Part shown: in pieces, positions 35,427 through 43,526 of the stretch
Layout of the letters: each line of letters opens with the position of its first letter
Position numbering within the stretch: the stretch's first letter is position 1
Assembly: GCA_965219855.1 (NCBI GenBank)
Contig: CBDCOR010000012.1
Coordinates: forward strand, 124,001-188,000
DNA length: 64,000 nt
DNA from: CAUZIZ01 sp965219855
Lineage (GTDB): Bacteria; Acidobacteriota; UBA6911; RPQK01; JAJDTT01
Direction of reading: 5' to 3'
Notes under the pieces: generated by a model
The model's input: the letters and a program-made list of their open reading frames with translations, nothing else
Told to the model about the DNA's origin: nothing
The model's database searches: none
Position numbers and translations under genes: made by a program

Positions 35427-35455
35427 GACGTGCGAGGTTCAGACGTTCAGACCTC
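35427..35455. repeat. GTCTGAACGTC repeat, copy F (end only)
   Basis: Only the right end of the family is present (GACGTGCGAGGTTCAGACGT then TCAGACC). It overlaps the last codons of frr: on the minus strand the motif GTC TGA supplies the final Val and the stop codon of frr. Confidence 0.75.
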
Positions 35456-36004
35456 CAGGATCTCCATCTCCTTTTGTTTGGCTAGGGTCTCGACCTTCTG
35501 AGTAAACTGGTTGGTCAGAGACTGTGTCTCTTCAAGGCTACCAGCCTCATCATCTTCCGAAATTTCCTTATTCTTCAGTAGCTTTTTCAACTGTTCGTTC
35601 GCATCCCTACGGATATTGCGAACCGCAACCTTGTGCTGCTCTGCAATTTTTCCCACATGTTTGGCCAGGTCTTTCCGTCTTTCTTCGGTCAGCGCCGGAA
35701 TTGGAATCCGAATAACTTGACCATCATTCGACGGATTAAGTCCCAGATCCGAGGCTCGCACCGCCCGCTCTAAACTTGCTATCTGTGAAAGGTCCCAGGG
35801 CTGTACTGTGATCAGACTTGGGTCGGGAACATGCAACGTCGCCAGCTGGTTGATGGGCGTGAGCGTGCCGTAGTAGTCCACCTGTACTTGATCCAGAAGG
35901 TGTACCGAAGCACGACCGGTACGGATGGTGGTTAACTCGCGCATGAGGTCCTCGATTGTTTTGTCCATCCTCTGTCGTGCCCCAGAGATCACTGCTTTGG
36001 TCAT
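35447..36004 (-). CDS. frr: Ribosome recycling factor
   Basis: 185 residues. It splits post-termination ribosomes together with EF-G. Family stretches include ELTTIRTGRASVHLLDQVQV, DYYGTLTPINQLA and IRIPIPALTEERRKDL. The protein ends KEMEILEV, the normal C-terminus, and the stop codon is provided by a GTCTGAACGTC repeat end. It is the last gene of the leftward rplM-rpsI-rpsB-tsf-pyrH-frr cluster. ATG start. Confidence 0.97.
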   Translation of the reverse strand: MTKAVISGARQRMDKTIEDLMRELTTIRTGRASVHLLDQVQVDYYGTLTPINQLATLHVPDPSLITVQPWDLSQIASLERAVRASDLGLNPSNDGQVIRIPIPALTEERRKDLAKHVGKIAEQHKVAVRNIRRDANEQLKKLLKNKEISEDDEAGSLEETQSLTNQFTQKVETLAKQKEMEILEV

Positions 36005-36070
36005 GTCACCTCCATCTAAACTACATCGCCGGCAAAGCCCACTCCTACCGGGTAACTCCCCGACTACCTG

Positions 36071-36829
36071 CTAACGAGTGATGATTGACCCGACCTTCTT
36101 CCCCAGAACGGCCGCCTTGATATTCCCTTCCTGGCGAAGGTTAAACACGATAATCGGAAGGTCGTGATCCATGCACAGAGAAATGGCGGTCGTATCCATT
36201 ACTTTCAGCCGTTTCTCGAGTACCTGAAAGTAAGTAAGCCGGTCGAACAGCTTGGCCTGATCGTTCTGGGATGGATCCGAGTCATAGACCCCGTCCACCT
36301 TGGTCCCCTTGAGAATTACCTCGGCCCTGATTTCCATCGCCCTTAACGCAGCAGCAGTGTCGGTAGAGAAATAGGGATTTCCAGTTCCCGCAGCAAAAAT
36401 GACCACACGTTTTCTTTCAAGGTGTCGGACGGCGCGCCTGCGAATGAAGGGCTCGGCAACCTCGGCCATGTGGATCGCGCTCAGCACCCGAGTGTTGACG
36501 CCCTCTTGTTCGAGCGCACTCTGAAGGGCCAGAGCGTTGATGACCGTGGCGAGCATCCCCATGTAGTCGCCCGTCGCGCGGTCAAAGCCAGCATCGCTGA
36601 CCGCAACACCCCGAACGATGTTGCCTCCACCCACCACGATCGAGATCTCGGAACCAAGACGATGGACCTCCTTGATCTCACGTGCTATATTCGCCATCGC
36701 CTTGGGGTCCACGCCGAATTCGGTGTGCCCACCCAAGACCTCACCACTGAGCTTGATCAGGATCCTGGCGTAGCTCGGCCGCTGGAGTTCAACCGGCTCA
36801 ACCGCAGGAACCTTGTTCTCCCGGGCCAA
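36071..36829 (-). CDS. pyrH: UMP kinase PyrH
   Basis: Bacterial hexameric UMP kinase of the amino acid kinase fold, phosphorylating UMP to UDP. Motifs: RILIKLSGEVL, VVGGGNIVRG, RATGDYMGMLATVINALAL and GTGNPYFSTDTAAALRA. A TTG start at 36829, with CAGGAGGAGGA just upstream, gives 252 residues, near the normal length. An ATG at 36925 in the same frame would overlap tsf by 31 bp and add 32 atypical residues, so it is not preferred. Confidence 0.93.
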   Translation of the reverse strand: MARENKVPAVEPVELQRPSYARILIKLSGEVLGGHTEFGVDPKAMANIAREIKEVHRLGSEISIVVGGGNIVRGVAVSDAGFDRATGDYMGMLATVINALALQSALEQEGVNTRVLSAIHMAEVAEPFIRRRAVRHLERKRVVIFAAGTGNPYFSTDTAAALRAMEIRAEVILKGTKVDGVYDSDPSQNDQAKLFDRLTYFQVLEKRLKVMDTTAISLCMDHDLPIIVFNLRQEGNIKAAVLGKKVGSIITR

Positions 36830-36894
36830 GTCCTCCTCCTGCTTTACCCAATCGGATGTGGAACGCCTTTTGCAGTCAGCCGAAGAAGTGAGAG

Positions 36895-37494
36895 TTACGT
36901 ATCCTCTCCAACTTTGAACCGGCAAAAACGGCGAACGGTGATGTTCTCTTTCAGGGTGGCAATCTTTGTTTTGATCAGATCTTCGATCGAAACCGAAGGG
37001 TCTTTTACAAAGGGCTGATCATAGAGACAGACCTCCGAATAGTGCTTCTGGAGTTTGCCCTCAATGATCTTATCCATGACGTGCTCGGGTCGCCCGCTAC
37101 TCGACGCCTGCTTCCAATATATTTCCTTTTCCGCGTCGACTTCTTCAGGCCCAACGTCATCACGATGCACATAGAGAGGGTTGGAGGCGGCGACTTGCAT
37201 GGCGAGATCTCTGACCAGGCCCTGAAAATCTTCCGTTCGGGCAACGAAGTTAGTCTCGCAATTGACCTCAACCAGCACGCCCAGCTTCCCCCCCGCGTGG
37301 ATATATTGCCCAACGATACCCTCATGGGTGTCGCGACCCGATTTCTTCTGGGCCGCCGCCAGGCCCTTTTCTCGCAAAATCGAAACGGCTCGGTCAACGG
37401 CTCCCTCGGCCTCAGTCAAAGCTCTCTTGCAGTCCATCATGCCTGCGCCGGTTCTCTGCCTAAGAGATTTAACCTGCTCCGCCGTGATCGTCAT
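36895..37494 (-). CDS. tsf: Elongation factor Ts, short form
   Basis: 199 residues, the short EF-Ts version seen in several phyla. It is the nucleotide exchange factor for EF-Tu. Family motifs: RQRTGAGMMDCKRALTEAEG at the N-terminal UBA-like domain and VEVNCETNFVARTEDF in the core. It follows rpsB by 29 bp, the normal rpsB-tsf arrangement. Confidence 0.96.
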   Translation of the reverse strand: MTITAEQVKSLRQRTGAGMMDCKRALTEAEGAVDRAVSILREKGLAAAQKKSGRDTHEGIVGQYIHAGGKLGVLVEVNCETNFVARTEDFQGLVRDLAMQVAASNPLYVHRDDVGPEEVDAEKEIYWKQASSSGRPEHVMDKIIEGKLQKHYSEVCLYDQPFVKDPSVSIEDLIKTKIATLKENITVRRFCRFKVGEDT

Positions 37495-37523
37495 GAACCC
37501 TCGCTACCCCTGCAGACTGCCCT

Positions 37524-38582
37524 TCAACCCTTGACCCCGACCACCTTCGCATCGGCTTCAGAGGTCTTCTTGGGAGCTTTGCCGGCCGCCGCCTCTGCGG
37601 ATGAAGTTCCCTTGACCTGAGCCGACTTCTTGGCCTTCGTCTCAGCCGCCTTGGCCTTTGTGGAAGCGCCACTGCTAGAAGTGGGTGCAGTTTTTTTCTT
37701 GGTTTCCTTCTCGGCCTGCTTCGGTGCCTTCTTTGGTTTGGTCTTCGTCTCGGGCTTTGCCTTGGCCTCTGGTTTCGGCTCTGCCTTGGCTTCCGGTTTC
37801 GCCTCTGCCTTGGCTTCCGGTTTCGGCTCTGCCTTGGCTTCTGGTTTCGCTTCTGCCTTGGCCACAGCCTCTGCCTCTGCCTCTGCCTTCTCCGCTTCGA
37901 AAAGGCCTCGACCCGCTAACACGGCATCGGCCGCGGTTGCAGAGAACAGCCTCACCGCTCTCAGGGCATCATCGTTGCCCGGAATGACGTAGTCCACATA
38001 GTCGGGATCGCCGTTGGTATCCACTACGGCTATGATAGGGATGTTCAGCTTGGCAGCTTCCTGCACCGCGATGGACTCTCGGTTCGAATCGACCACGAAC
38101 AAGGCATCGGGCAACCGATCCATGTCCCTGATCCCACGCAAATTCTTCTCGAGCTTCTTGCGCTCGCGCTCCAGACGGGCAACTTCCTTCTTCGACAGCT
38201 TTTCATAGAATCCATCAGCCCGCTTTTCTTCCAGATCTTTGTAGCGTTTGATGCTGTTTCGAACCGTCACGAAGTTCGTAAGCAGCCCCCCCAGCCAGCG
38301 GTTGTTTACGTAGTACATCCCACAGCGCTGAGCCTCCTCAGAGATCGATTCCTGAGCTTGCCTCTTGGTTCCAACAAACAGGACGGTCTTTCCCCGTGAC
38401 GACATATCGGTCAGAAACTCTACGGCTTCCTTGAAGAGTCTGAGTGTTGTTTGGAGATCTACGATGTGGATTCCGTTTCGCTGACCAAAGATGTAGGGTT
38501 TCATCTTTGGGTTCCAGCGGCGGGTCTGGTGTCCGAAATGAACACCCGCTTCCAACAACTGTTTAATCGAAATCGCGCTCAA
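37524..38582 (-). CDS. rpsB: Ribosomal protein S2 with long C-terminal Ala/Lys/Pro/Glu tail
   Basis: 352 residues from a TTG start with GAGAGGGGG upstream. Residues 1-230 are an ordinary S2 (EAGVHFGHQTRRWNPKMKPY, NNRWLGGLLTN, DTNGDPDYVDYVIPGNDDA). Residues 231-352 are a highly charged, low-complexity tail rich in Ala, Lys, Glu and Pro. It contains alternating 8-residue units KAEAKPEA and KAEPKPEA, then Lys/Ser/Thr-rich sequence. Most S2 proteins end near residue 240-260, so the tail is unusual. It is likely disordered and exposed on the ribosome surface. Confidence 0.95.
   Translation of the reverse strand: MSAISIKQLLEAGVHFGHQTRRWNPKMKPYIFGQRNGIHIVDLQTTLRLFKEAVEFLTDMSSRGKTVLFVGTKRQAQESISEEAQRCGMYYVNNRWLGGLLTNFVTVRNSIKRYKDLEEKRADGFYEKLSKKEVARLERERKKLEKNLRGIRDMDRLPDALFVVDSNRESIAVQEAAKLNIPIIAVVDTNGDPDYVDYVIPGNDDALRAVRLFSATAADAVLAGRGLFEAEKAEAEAEAVAKAEAKPEAKAEPKPEAKAEAKPEAKAEPKPEAKAKPETKTKPKKAPKQAEKETKKKTAPTSSSGASTKAKAAETKAKKSAQVKGTSSAEAAAGKAPKKTSEADAKVVGVKG
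37758..37859 (-). repeat. 24-bp tandem repeat inside rpsB
   Basis: About four units of 24 bp encode alternating KAEAKPEA and KAEPKPEA. The DNA units are nearly identical, so copy number is expected to vary by slippage without breaking the frame. Confidence 0.75.
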
Positions 38583-38597
38583 GCAACCCCCTCTCGC

Positions 38598-39011
38598 CTA
38601 TCGCTTCGAGAACTGGAATCGCTTGCGGGCACCTGGCTGGCCATATTTCTTTCGCTCCTTGATCCGCTGATCCCGCCTCAAGAAACCAGGTTTCTTGAGG
38701 GACGGACGCAGCTCGGGATCGTACCGAAGGAGGGCCCGAGCTATGCCTAGGCGAATCGCTCCTGCCTGTCCTGTATACCCTCCCCCTTTGACGTTCACAT
38801 AGACGTCAAACTTACCTGTATTCTCGGTTTTCTCAAGGGGTTGGCTGACTATGGTTCGCTGCGTGGCGTGTTTGAAATACTCTTGGACATCCACATGGTT
38901 TACGACAATCTGACCGCTGCCGGGCATGAGGAACACCCGTGCAGTGGCCGTCTTCCGCTTGCCGGTACCATAGTATTGAACTTTCTCTAGGCCGGTCTCT
39001 CCACTTTCCAT
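38598..39011 (-). CDS. rpsI: Ribosomal protein S9
   Basis: 137 residues from the ATG at 39011; a TTG at 39020 is also possible. Family motifs: YYGTGKRKTATARVFLMPGS, VNVKGGGYTGQAGAIRLGIA and the basic C-terminus ending RKRFQFSKR, which contacts the P-site tRNA. It begins 10 bp after rplM, the normal L13-S9 pair, and precedes rpsB. Confidence 0.96.
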   Translation of the reverse strand: MESGETGLEKVQYYGTGKRKTATARVFLMPGSGQIVVNHVDVQEYFKHATQRTIVSQPLEKTENTGKFDVYVNVKGGGYTGQAGAIRLGIARALLRYDPELRPSLKKPGFLRRDQRIKERKKYGQPGARKRFQFSKR

Positions 39012-39021
39012 GATCACCAAT

Positions 39022-39453
39022 TCAAAGTGCTAGCGGTTCCGGTTTCTGTGCCTGGTGGGGATGCTCTCCGCCCGCATAGATCTTCAGCTTGCTGAGCATC
39101 TTCTTCCCCAACTTGTTCTTCGGGAGCATGCCACGAACGGCAAATCTGATGACGCGCTCGGGACGCTTTTCCAGAAGCTCTTGCGCCGAGGTCTCTTTCA
39201 GACCTCCCGGATAACCGCTATGTGAATAGTAGGTTTTCTGGGTCCTCTTTCTGCCCGTAAGTCTGATCTTGCCAGCATTTACCACGACGACAAAATCACC
39301 CGTATCGAGGAAGTCAGTATACCACGCCTTGTTCTTGCCCATGAGGATCGTTGCTATCCCGGTTGCCAGGCGGCCCAGGACCTGATCCTGCGCATCGACA
39401 ACAAACCACTTCTTCTCTGCATCCGCCTTCGGCAAAATTGTCTTACTTGTCAT
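39022..39453 (-). CDS. rplM: Ribosomal protein L13
   Basis: 143 residues from the ATG at 39453 (MTSKTILPK). Longer in-frame starts exist upstream but give an N-terminus foreign to the family. Motifs: WFVVDAQDQVLGRLAT, DTGDFVVVVNAGKIRLTG and PKNKLGKKMLSKLKIYAG. First gene of the translation cluster, transcribed from the promoter at 39488-39516. Confidence 0.96.
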   Translation of the reverse strand: MTSKTILPKADAEKKWFVVDAQDQVLGRLATGIATILMGKNKAWYTDFLDTGDFVVVVNAGKIRLTGRKRTQKTYYSHSGYPGGLKETSAQELLEKRPERVIRFAVRGMLPKNKLGKKMLSKLKIYAGGEHPHQAQKPEPLAL

Positions 39454-39487
39454 GGCTACACTCATCCCCTGCCAACGAGAACGTGCA

Positions 39488-39516
39488 AAGTTACCGAAAC
39501 TTCTTCTTCCTGTCAA
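39488..39516 (-). promoter_or_regulatory. Sigma-70 promoter of the rplM cluster
   Basis: On the minus strand, a perfect TTGACA (39511-39516), a 17-nt spacer and TAACTT (39488-39493) lie 35 bp upstream of the rplM start codon. Confidence 0.65.
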
Positions 39517-39576
39517 GATCCACGGCCTCTATATGTGGCTGTTTGAGCCGATCCGCTACCCGACCACGTGCTCGGC

Positions 39577-39606
39577 TTGACAAGCTGTCGGGCTTTTCTG
39601 TTCAAT
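39577..39606 (+). promoter_or_regulatory. Sigma-70 promoter of the pil operon
   Basis: TTGACA (39577-39582), an 18-nt spacer and TTCAAT (39601-39606) lie 58 bp upstream of pilM, divergent from the rplM promoter. Confidence 0.5.
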
Positions 39607-39664
39607 CGTCTTACACCACCGCATCCTGCCCCGCTTCCAAGACCTACTTTTAGTTGGATTCTCA

Positions 39665-40729
39665 GTGTGGTTCAGATCCTCCAACTCTAACCTGGTCGGA
39701 GTGGATATCGGCTCCTCGGCCATCAAGCTGGCCGACCTCACACACCTAGGGACGAAAGGATACAAACTCGTCTCCCTGGTCCTGCAACCTCTGCCCCACG
39801 GCAGCATCGTTGAGGGAGAGGTTCGCTCCGAGTCCGAGGTCATCGACGCAATCCAGCAGAGCTTTCACGCAGCCGGGACCCGCAAACGCAGGATCGCGAC
39901 CTCGCTCCCAGGAAGTTCCGTCATCATCAAGAGAGTCTCCCTGCCTGCCCGAGACGAACAAGAACTGGTACGGGGGATACGATGGGAGGCAGAGTATTCG
40001 ATTCCTTTCGATATGTCCGACGTGCACCTGGACTATCAGGTGCTGAACGAAGATGCGGAGGGCAAGGGGGTCGAGGCCATCCTGGTTGCCGCCAAGCGGG
40101 ACAAGATTGCGGAACGGATCAGACTCGCTTCCCTGGCCAACCGTATCCCAGTGGTCATAGACGTCGATTGCTTCGCGCTATTGAACGTCTACGAGTACAA
40201 CTACCAGCCAGACTCCGCTGACGTAGCCGTCCTCCTGGACGTGGGCAGCTCCGTCACCCATCTGATCGTTCTACAAGGCCGGGAGCTTCTCTTTACCCGA
40301 AACATGGCCGTGGGAGGAAGCTACTACAGCGACTTCTTGAGAAAGGAACTTGGCCTTTCCCACGAAGTAGCTGAACAGACCAAGTTGGACCTGGGCAACC
40401 TTAAAGGACCAATCCAGAGGCAGGCTGTGGCAATTCTCGAGTCAGTTTCCGATCTGCTCGTTCTTGAAATCGAAAGGACCTTGGACTATTTCAAGGCAGG
40501 CTCGGACGGCATCGCGCCCCAGCGGATGTTGCTAAGCGGTGGCGGCTCCAGAAGTAGAGGGTTGCGGCACTCGCTACAGCAAAAGCTGCAGTTTCCTGTC
40601 CAGTTTCTAGAGCCCTTCAAGAAGATCCAGGTAGACCATCAAGCCTACTCTTCCGAGCACCTTTCCCGCCTCGCAAACGAATCTGCGGTGGCGTTGGGAT
40701 TGGCGCTGCGATCCGCTCGGCGAAGATGA
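39665..40729 (+). CDS. pilM: Type IV pilus assembly protein PilM
   Basis: 354 residues, GTG start. An actin-like ATPase at the cytoplasmic side of the pilus machine. The two phosphate-binding turns are VGVDIGSSAIKLADL near the N-terminus and VLLDVGSSVTHLIVL in the middle; LSGGGSRSRGL is the adenosine motif. It binds the N-terminal tail of PilN. Its stop overlaps the pilN start as ATGA. Confidence 0.94.
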   Translation: MWFRSSNSNLVGVDIGSSAIKLADLTHLGTKGYKLVSLVLQPLPHGSIVEGEVRSESEVIDAIQQSFHAAGTRKRRIATSLPGSSVIIKRVSLPARDEQELVRGIRWEAEYSIPFDMSDVHLDYQVLNEDAEGKGVEAILVAAKRDKIAERIRLASLANRIPVVIDVDCFALLNVYEYNYQPDSADVAVLLDVGSSVTHLIVLQGRELLFTRNMAVGGSYYSDFLRKELGLSHEVAEQTKLDLGNLKGPIQRQAVAILESVSDLLVLEIERTLDYFKAGSDGIAPQRMLLSGGGSRSRGLRHSLQQKLQFPVQFLEPFKKIQVDHQAYSSEHLSRLANESAVALGLALRSARRR

Positions 40730-41268
40730 TTCAGATCAATTTACTGCGACAGTATCCCAATAGGGGTGGACCCAGATTCTTAGGCTGGCCCAGTCCCAGG
40801 AAAGTTGCAACCCTACTCGTCTTCGCGATCTTGGGGCACGCTGGCTGGCAGTACCTGACCCTTTTCCACCGGAAATCCGAAGTCCTGGCCAGGATAGAGG
40901 TGCTAGGGAGGCGACAAGAGGAGGCCGAGGTTTCTCGGGCCAAACTGGCACAGTGCCAGCTCCGAGAAGCCCGCTTGGAAGAACAGTTAGGGGCAATAGA
41001 GCATCTCAGGACACGGCAGAAGGGTCCTCTCGACTTGGTGAACGCGATCACCGAAAGCCTGCCTCGCCTCCCTACGCTCTGGCTGACGGTGCTGCAAGAA
41101 AGGGATCGGGTTGTCAGTATCGAGGGAGAGGCGTTGAGCCTGGCCAGCATCACCGATTTCATTACCACCTTGAAGCGCAGCCCGGCTCTCATACGAGTCG
41201 ATCTGACGGGTTGGGAAGCCAGCGGCGGAAAGCTTAGGTTTCGAGCCGAATCCGAGATTTCATACTGA
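40726..41268 (+). CDS. pilN: Type IV pilus assembly protein PilN
   Basis: 180 residues. The N-terminus MIQINLLRQYPNRGG contains the INLL motif that docks onto PilM. One membrane helix (about residues 28-45) is followed by a coiled coil and a small periplasmic domain. It forms the inner-membrane alignment complex with PilO. It ends 3 bp before pilO. Confidence 0.9.
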   Translation: MIQINLLRQYPNRGGPRFLGWPSPRKVATLLVFAILGHAGWQYLTLFHRKSEVLARIEVLGRRQEEAEVSRAKLAQCQLREARLEEQLGAIEHLRTRQKGPLDLVNAITESLPRLPTLWLTVLQERDRVVSIEGEALSLASITDFITTLKRSPALIRVDLTGWEASGGKLRFRAESEISY

Positions 41269-41271
41269 CCC

Positions 41272-41868
41272 ATGAGCGAGCAGACAAGCCGCAGATCCGG
41301 CTCACAACGAAAAAACCGACCGATCAAAATAATTGTGTTGACCGCGCTAGTTTCGATTCTGCTTCACGTCGTTTGGATCTGGCCCCTCCAGACTGAACTC
41401 GACTCGTTGAAAGGACAAGAACGGGATTTGAAGAGTGCCCTCTCTCAAAGAAGGGGCAGCAGCATAGATCTGTCCCAATCGATCCAACGCCTCAGCCAGG
41501 CTCGGACCAGGCTGGAACAGCTTCAGGTGGCCCTGGCCCGGAGGGAGAGCCCTGCCGTCATGGCTCAGATTCAACAGCTGGCCAGGAGTTCGGATCTCGA
41601 GATCAACAGCTTCGTCCCGCTCGAGAGAGTCGGCAGCCGCTTCTATCAGGAGCATCCCCTTCAGATCTCGCTGGAAGGGAGCTTCCACAGTCTGGGCCGC
41701 TTTCTCGAAAGGGTGGGCCAATCTGAACAGATCATCAACATTACGAACCTCGCGATCAAAGGGGTGGAAGGAGATCCGAACCCAGGGAGAAGCCTCCGAG
41801 CACGGCTGACCGCGTCAACCTTTGTCCTGGAGGATCCTGGACCTGATCCAGAGAAGGAGACAGATTGA
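41272..41868 (+). CDS. pilO: Type IV pilus assembly protein PilO
   Basis: 198 residues. A basic N-terminus, one membrane helix (KIIVLTALVSILLHVVWIWP), a coiled coil and a periplasmic ferredoxin-like domain (PLQISLEGSFHSLGRFLERV) match PilO. It pairs with PilN. The stop codon overlaps the TTG start of the next gene. Confidence 0.9.
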   Translation: MSEQTSRRSGSQRKNRPIKIIVLTALVSILLHVVWIWPLQTELDSLKGQERDLKSALSQRRGSSIDLSQSIQRLSQARTRLEQLQVALARRESPAVMAQIQQLARSSDLEINSFVPLERVGSRFYQEHPLQISLEGSFHSLGRFLERVGQSEQIINITNLAIKGVEGDPNPGRSLRARLTASTFVLEDPGPDPEKETD

Positions 41869-43526
41869 GGCTCTTCATAATCCTGCTGCTGTCCGCGGCT
41901 CTTGTTAGAGCCGAATCGGCTGAAGCTCAGAAGTACGACCCCCGAGGAAAGAGAGATCCCTTTCTTCGAATACTGGGTGAGGCTGGGTCCCCACAGCCTG
42001 CCGCACCCGAAGCTCTACTTCAGGCGACGCCTGATACTCTTGCTGCCGTCTCAATTGAGGAGGTCTCCGTGTCGGGCCTTGCCCTCCACGGGCATAAGAA
42101 ATTAGCGCTCTTACAAGCCGCTGGGCACCACACCTACTTGGCCCCCATCGGTAGCAAACTCCGGGATGGAGAGGTCATCGAGCTCTCGCCGGCTTCGGTC
42201 ACGTTCATCCGACGGGAGGACGCTCACAGAGTCGTCAAGTGGCTCGCCCAGCCCTCCCCAAGGAAGCTCCCGCGCCCACCAGCTAGCCACCCCTCGCGCT
42301 CCCAAACCAGCGACAAGAAGCTCGACTCTGTGCACGAGAGCTTCGGACCCAAGGCGACGGCTGAGTTCATCTCCCTAAAACTGGTTGAGGCTTCCCTGTC
42401 CGACTTTTTCAGAGTCATCTCTGAATTGGGCAATCTGAACCTCCTTATCGATCCCGATATTACGGGAACGCTGACTCTGCGCGTCCAATCGGTACCCTGG
42501 ACCCAGATCCTCGAGGCGGTTCTGAACAGCTACGGACTGGAAAAGATCATTCTCGGGAAAATCGCGCGAATTTCCAAAAGAGAAACCCGAGATTCCGAGA
42601 GAAAGGCAAAGCGACTCCTGGAGAAGACCGAGCTGTTGGATCAGCAGATCGTCACCCGCGCCAAACAGCTCAACTACACCTCCGGCAAAGAAATCGCGAG
42701 CACGCTAGAAAATCACCTTTCGGAACGAGGTCAGCTCCAGCTGGACGAACGGACCAATACCCTGATCATCACAGACATCTCCCATAAGGTAGAACAGATT
42801 GAACACCTTGCAGCCAGGCTCGATGTACCCGAACTTCAGGTCGAGATCGAGGCGAGAATCATACAAGCCACCACCAATTTCGTTCGCGAGCTCGGCACTC
42901 AGTTGGGGCTGCTCCTAGGGTCTCCTGGAAGCGCCATTCGAGGAACGTTGAACGTCACGGTTCCGGCTCAGCAGTCCCTGGCGACCGCCGGAGTCACGAT
43001 CGGCCAAAGGCTGGACACGACACTTCTGGACGCGATGCTTTCGGCCGCCGAGACCAGGGGTGATGTGAGAATCCTGTCAAGGCCGAGGGTGAGCACGCAG
43101 AGTAATGCAGAAGCGACCATCACCCAGGGAGCTAGAATCCCGATCCCAGTCCAGGAGAACTTCACCACCACCGTGCGATTCGAAACTGCGGCCCTGCAAC
43201 TTGTAGTCACTCCAACCGTCACACGCAAGGAAACAATTGTTCTCAAGATCAGAGTAGAGAATAATGTTCCCGATTTTACTCGCACGGTCCTGGGAATACC
43301 GACGATCTTGACGAGCGAGTCGCAAACTGTAGTCCTACTCCCCAACGCTGGAACCACGGTGATCGGAGGGATCTTCCTGGAAACGGAACGCGAGCAAGAG
43401 CAAACGGTGCCTGGCCTGGGAAAAATTCCGATCATGGGGGTTCTATTCAGGAGGAGCTTCCAGCAGCGGGAAACCCAGGAGATCTTGTTTTTCATCACTG
43501 CCAGAATCAAAGAAACCCTTGGATAA
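41865..43526 (+). CDS. pilQ: PilP-PilQ fusion: lipoprotein-like domain joined to the secretin
   Basis: 553 residues, TTG start. After a signal peptide (residues 1-18) comes a PilP-like domain: KYDPRGKRDPFLRI, VSVSGLALHGHKKLALLQ and a GSKLRDGEVIELS strand (about residues 22-115). A proline-rich linker leads to an STN/N0-like domain (LVEASLSDFFRVISELGNLN), one N1 domain with DERTNTLIITD, and the secretin beta-barrel domain ending LGKIPIMGVLFRRSFQQ. It is shorter than usual PilQ because AMIN domains are absent. Fused PilP would fix the inner-to-outer-membrane link in one chain. No separate pilP exists between pilO and this gene. Confidence 0.85.
   Translation: MRLFIILLLSAALVRAESAEAQKYDPRGKRDPFLRILGEAGSPQPAAPEALLQATPDTLAAVSIEEVSVSGLALHGHKKLALLQAAGHHTYLAPIGSKLRDGEVIELSPASVTFIRREDAHRVVKWLAQPSPRKLPRPPASHPSRSQTSDKKLDSVHESFGPKATAEFISLKLVEASLSDFFRVISELGNLNLLIDPDITGTLTLRVQSVPWTQILEAVLNSYGLEKIILGKIARISKRETRDSERKAKRLLEKTELLDQQIVTRAKQLNYTSGKEIASTLENHLSERGQLQLDERTNTLIITDISHKVEQIEHLAARLDVPELQVEIEARIIQATTNFVRELGTQLGLLLGSPGSAIRGTLNVTVPAQQSLATAGVTIGQRLDTTLLDAMLSAAETRGDVRILSRPRVSTQSNAEATITQGARIPIPVQENFTTTVRFETAALQLVVTPTVTRKETIVLKIRVENNVPDFTRTVLGIPTILTSESQTVVLLPNAGTTVIGGIFLETEREQEQTVPGLGKIPIMGVLFRRSFQQRETQEILFFITARIKETLG

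Noticed and set aside
37630..37992. Antisense 120-codon frame over the rpsB tail
   Set aside because: It reads as Phe/Ala/Ser repeats, the expected complement of a Lys/Ala/Glu repeat; not a gene.
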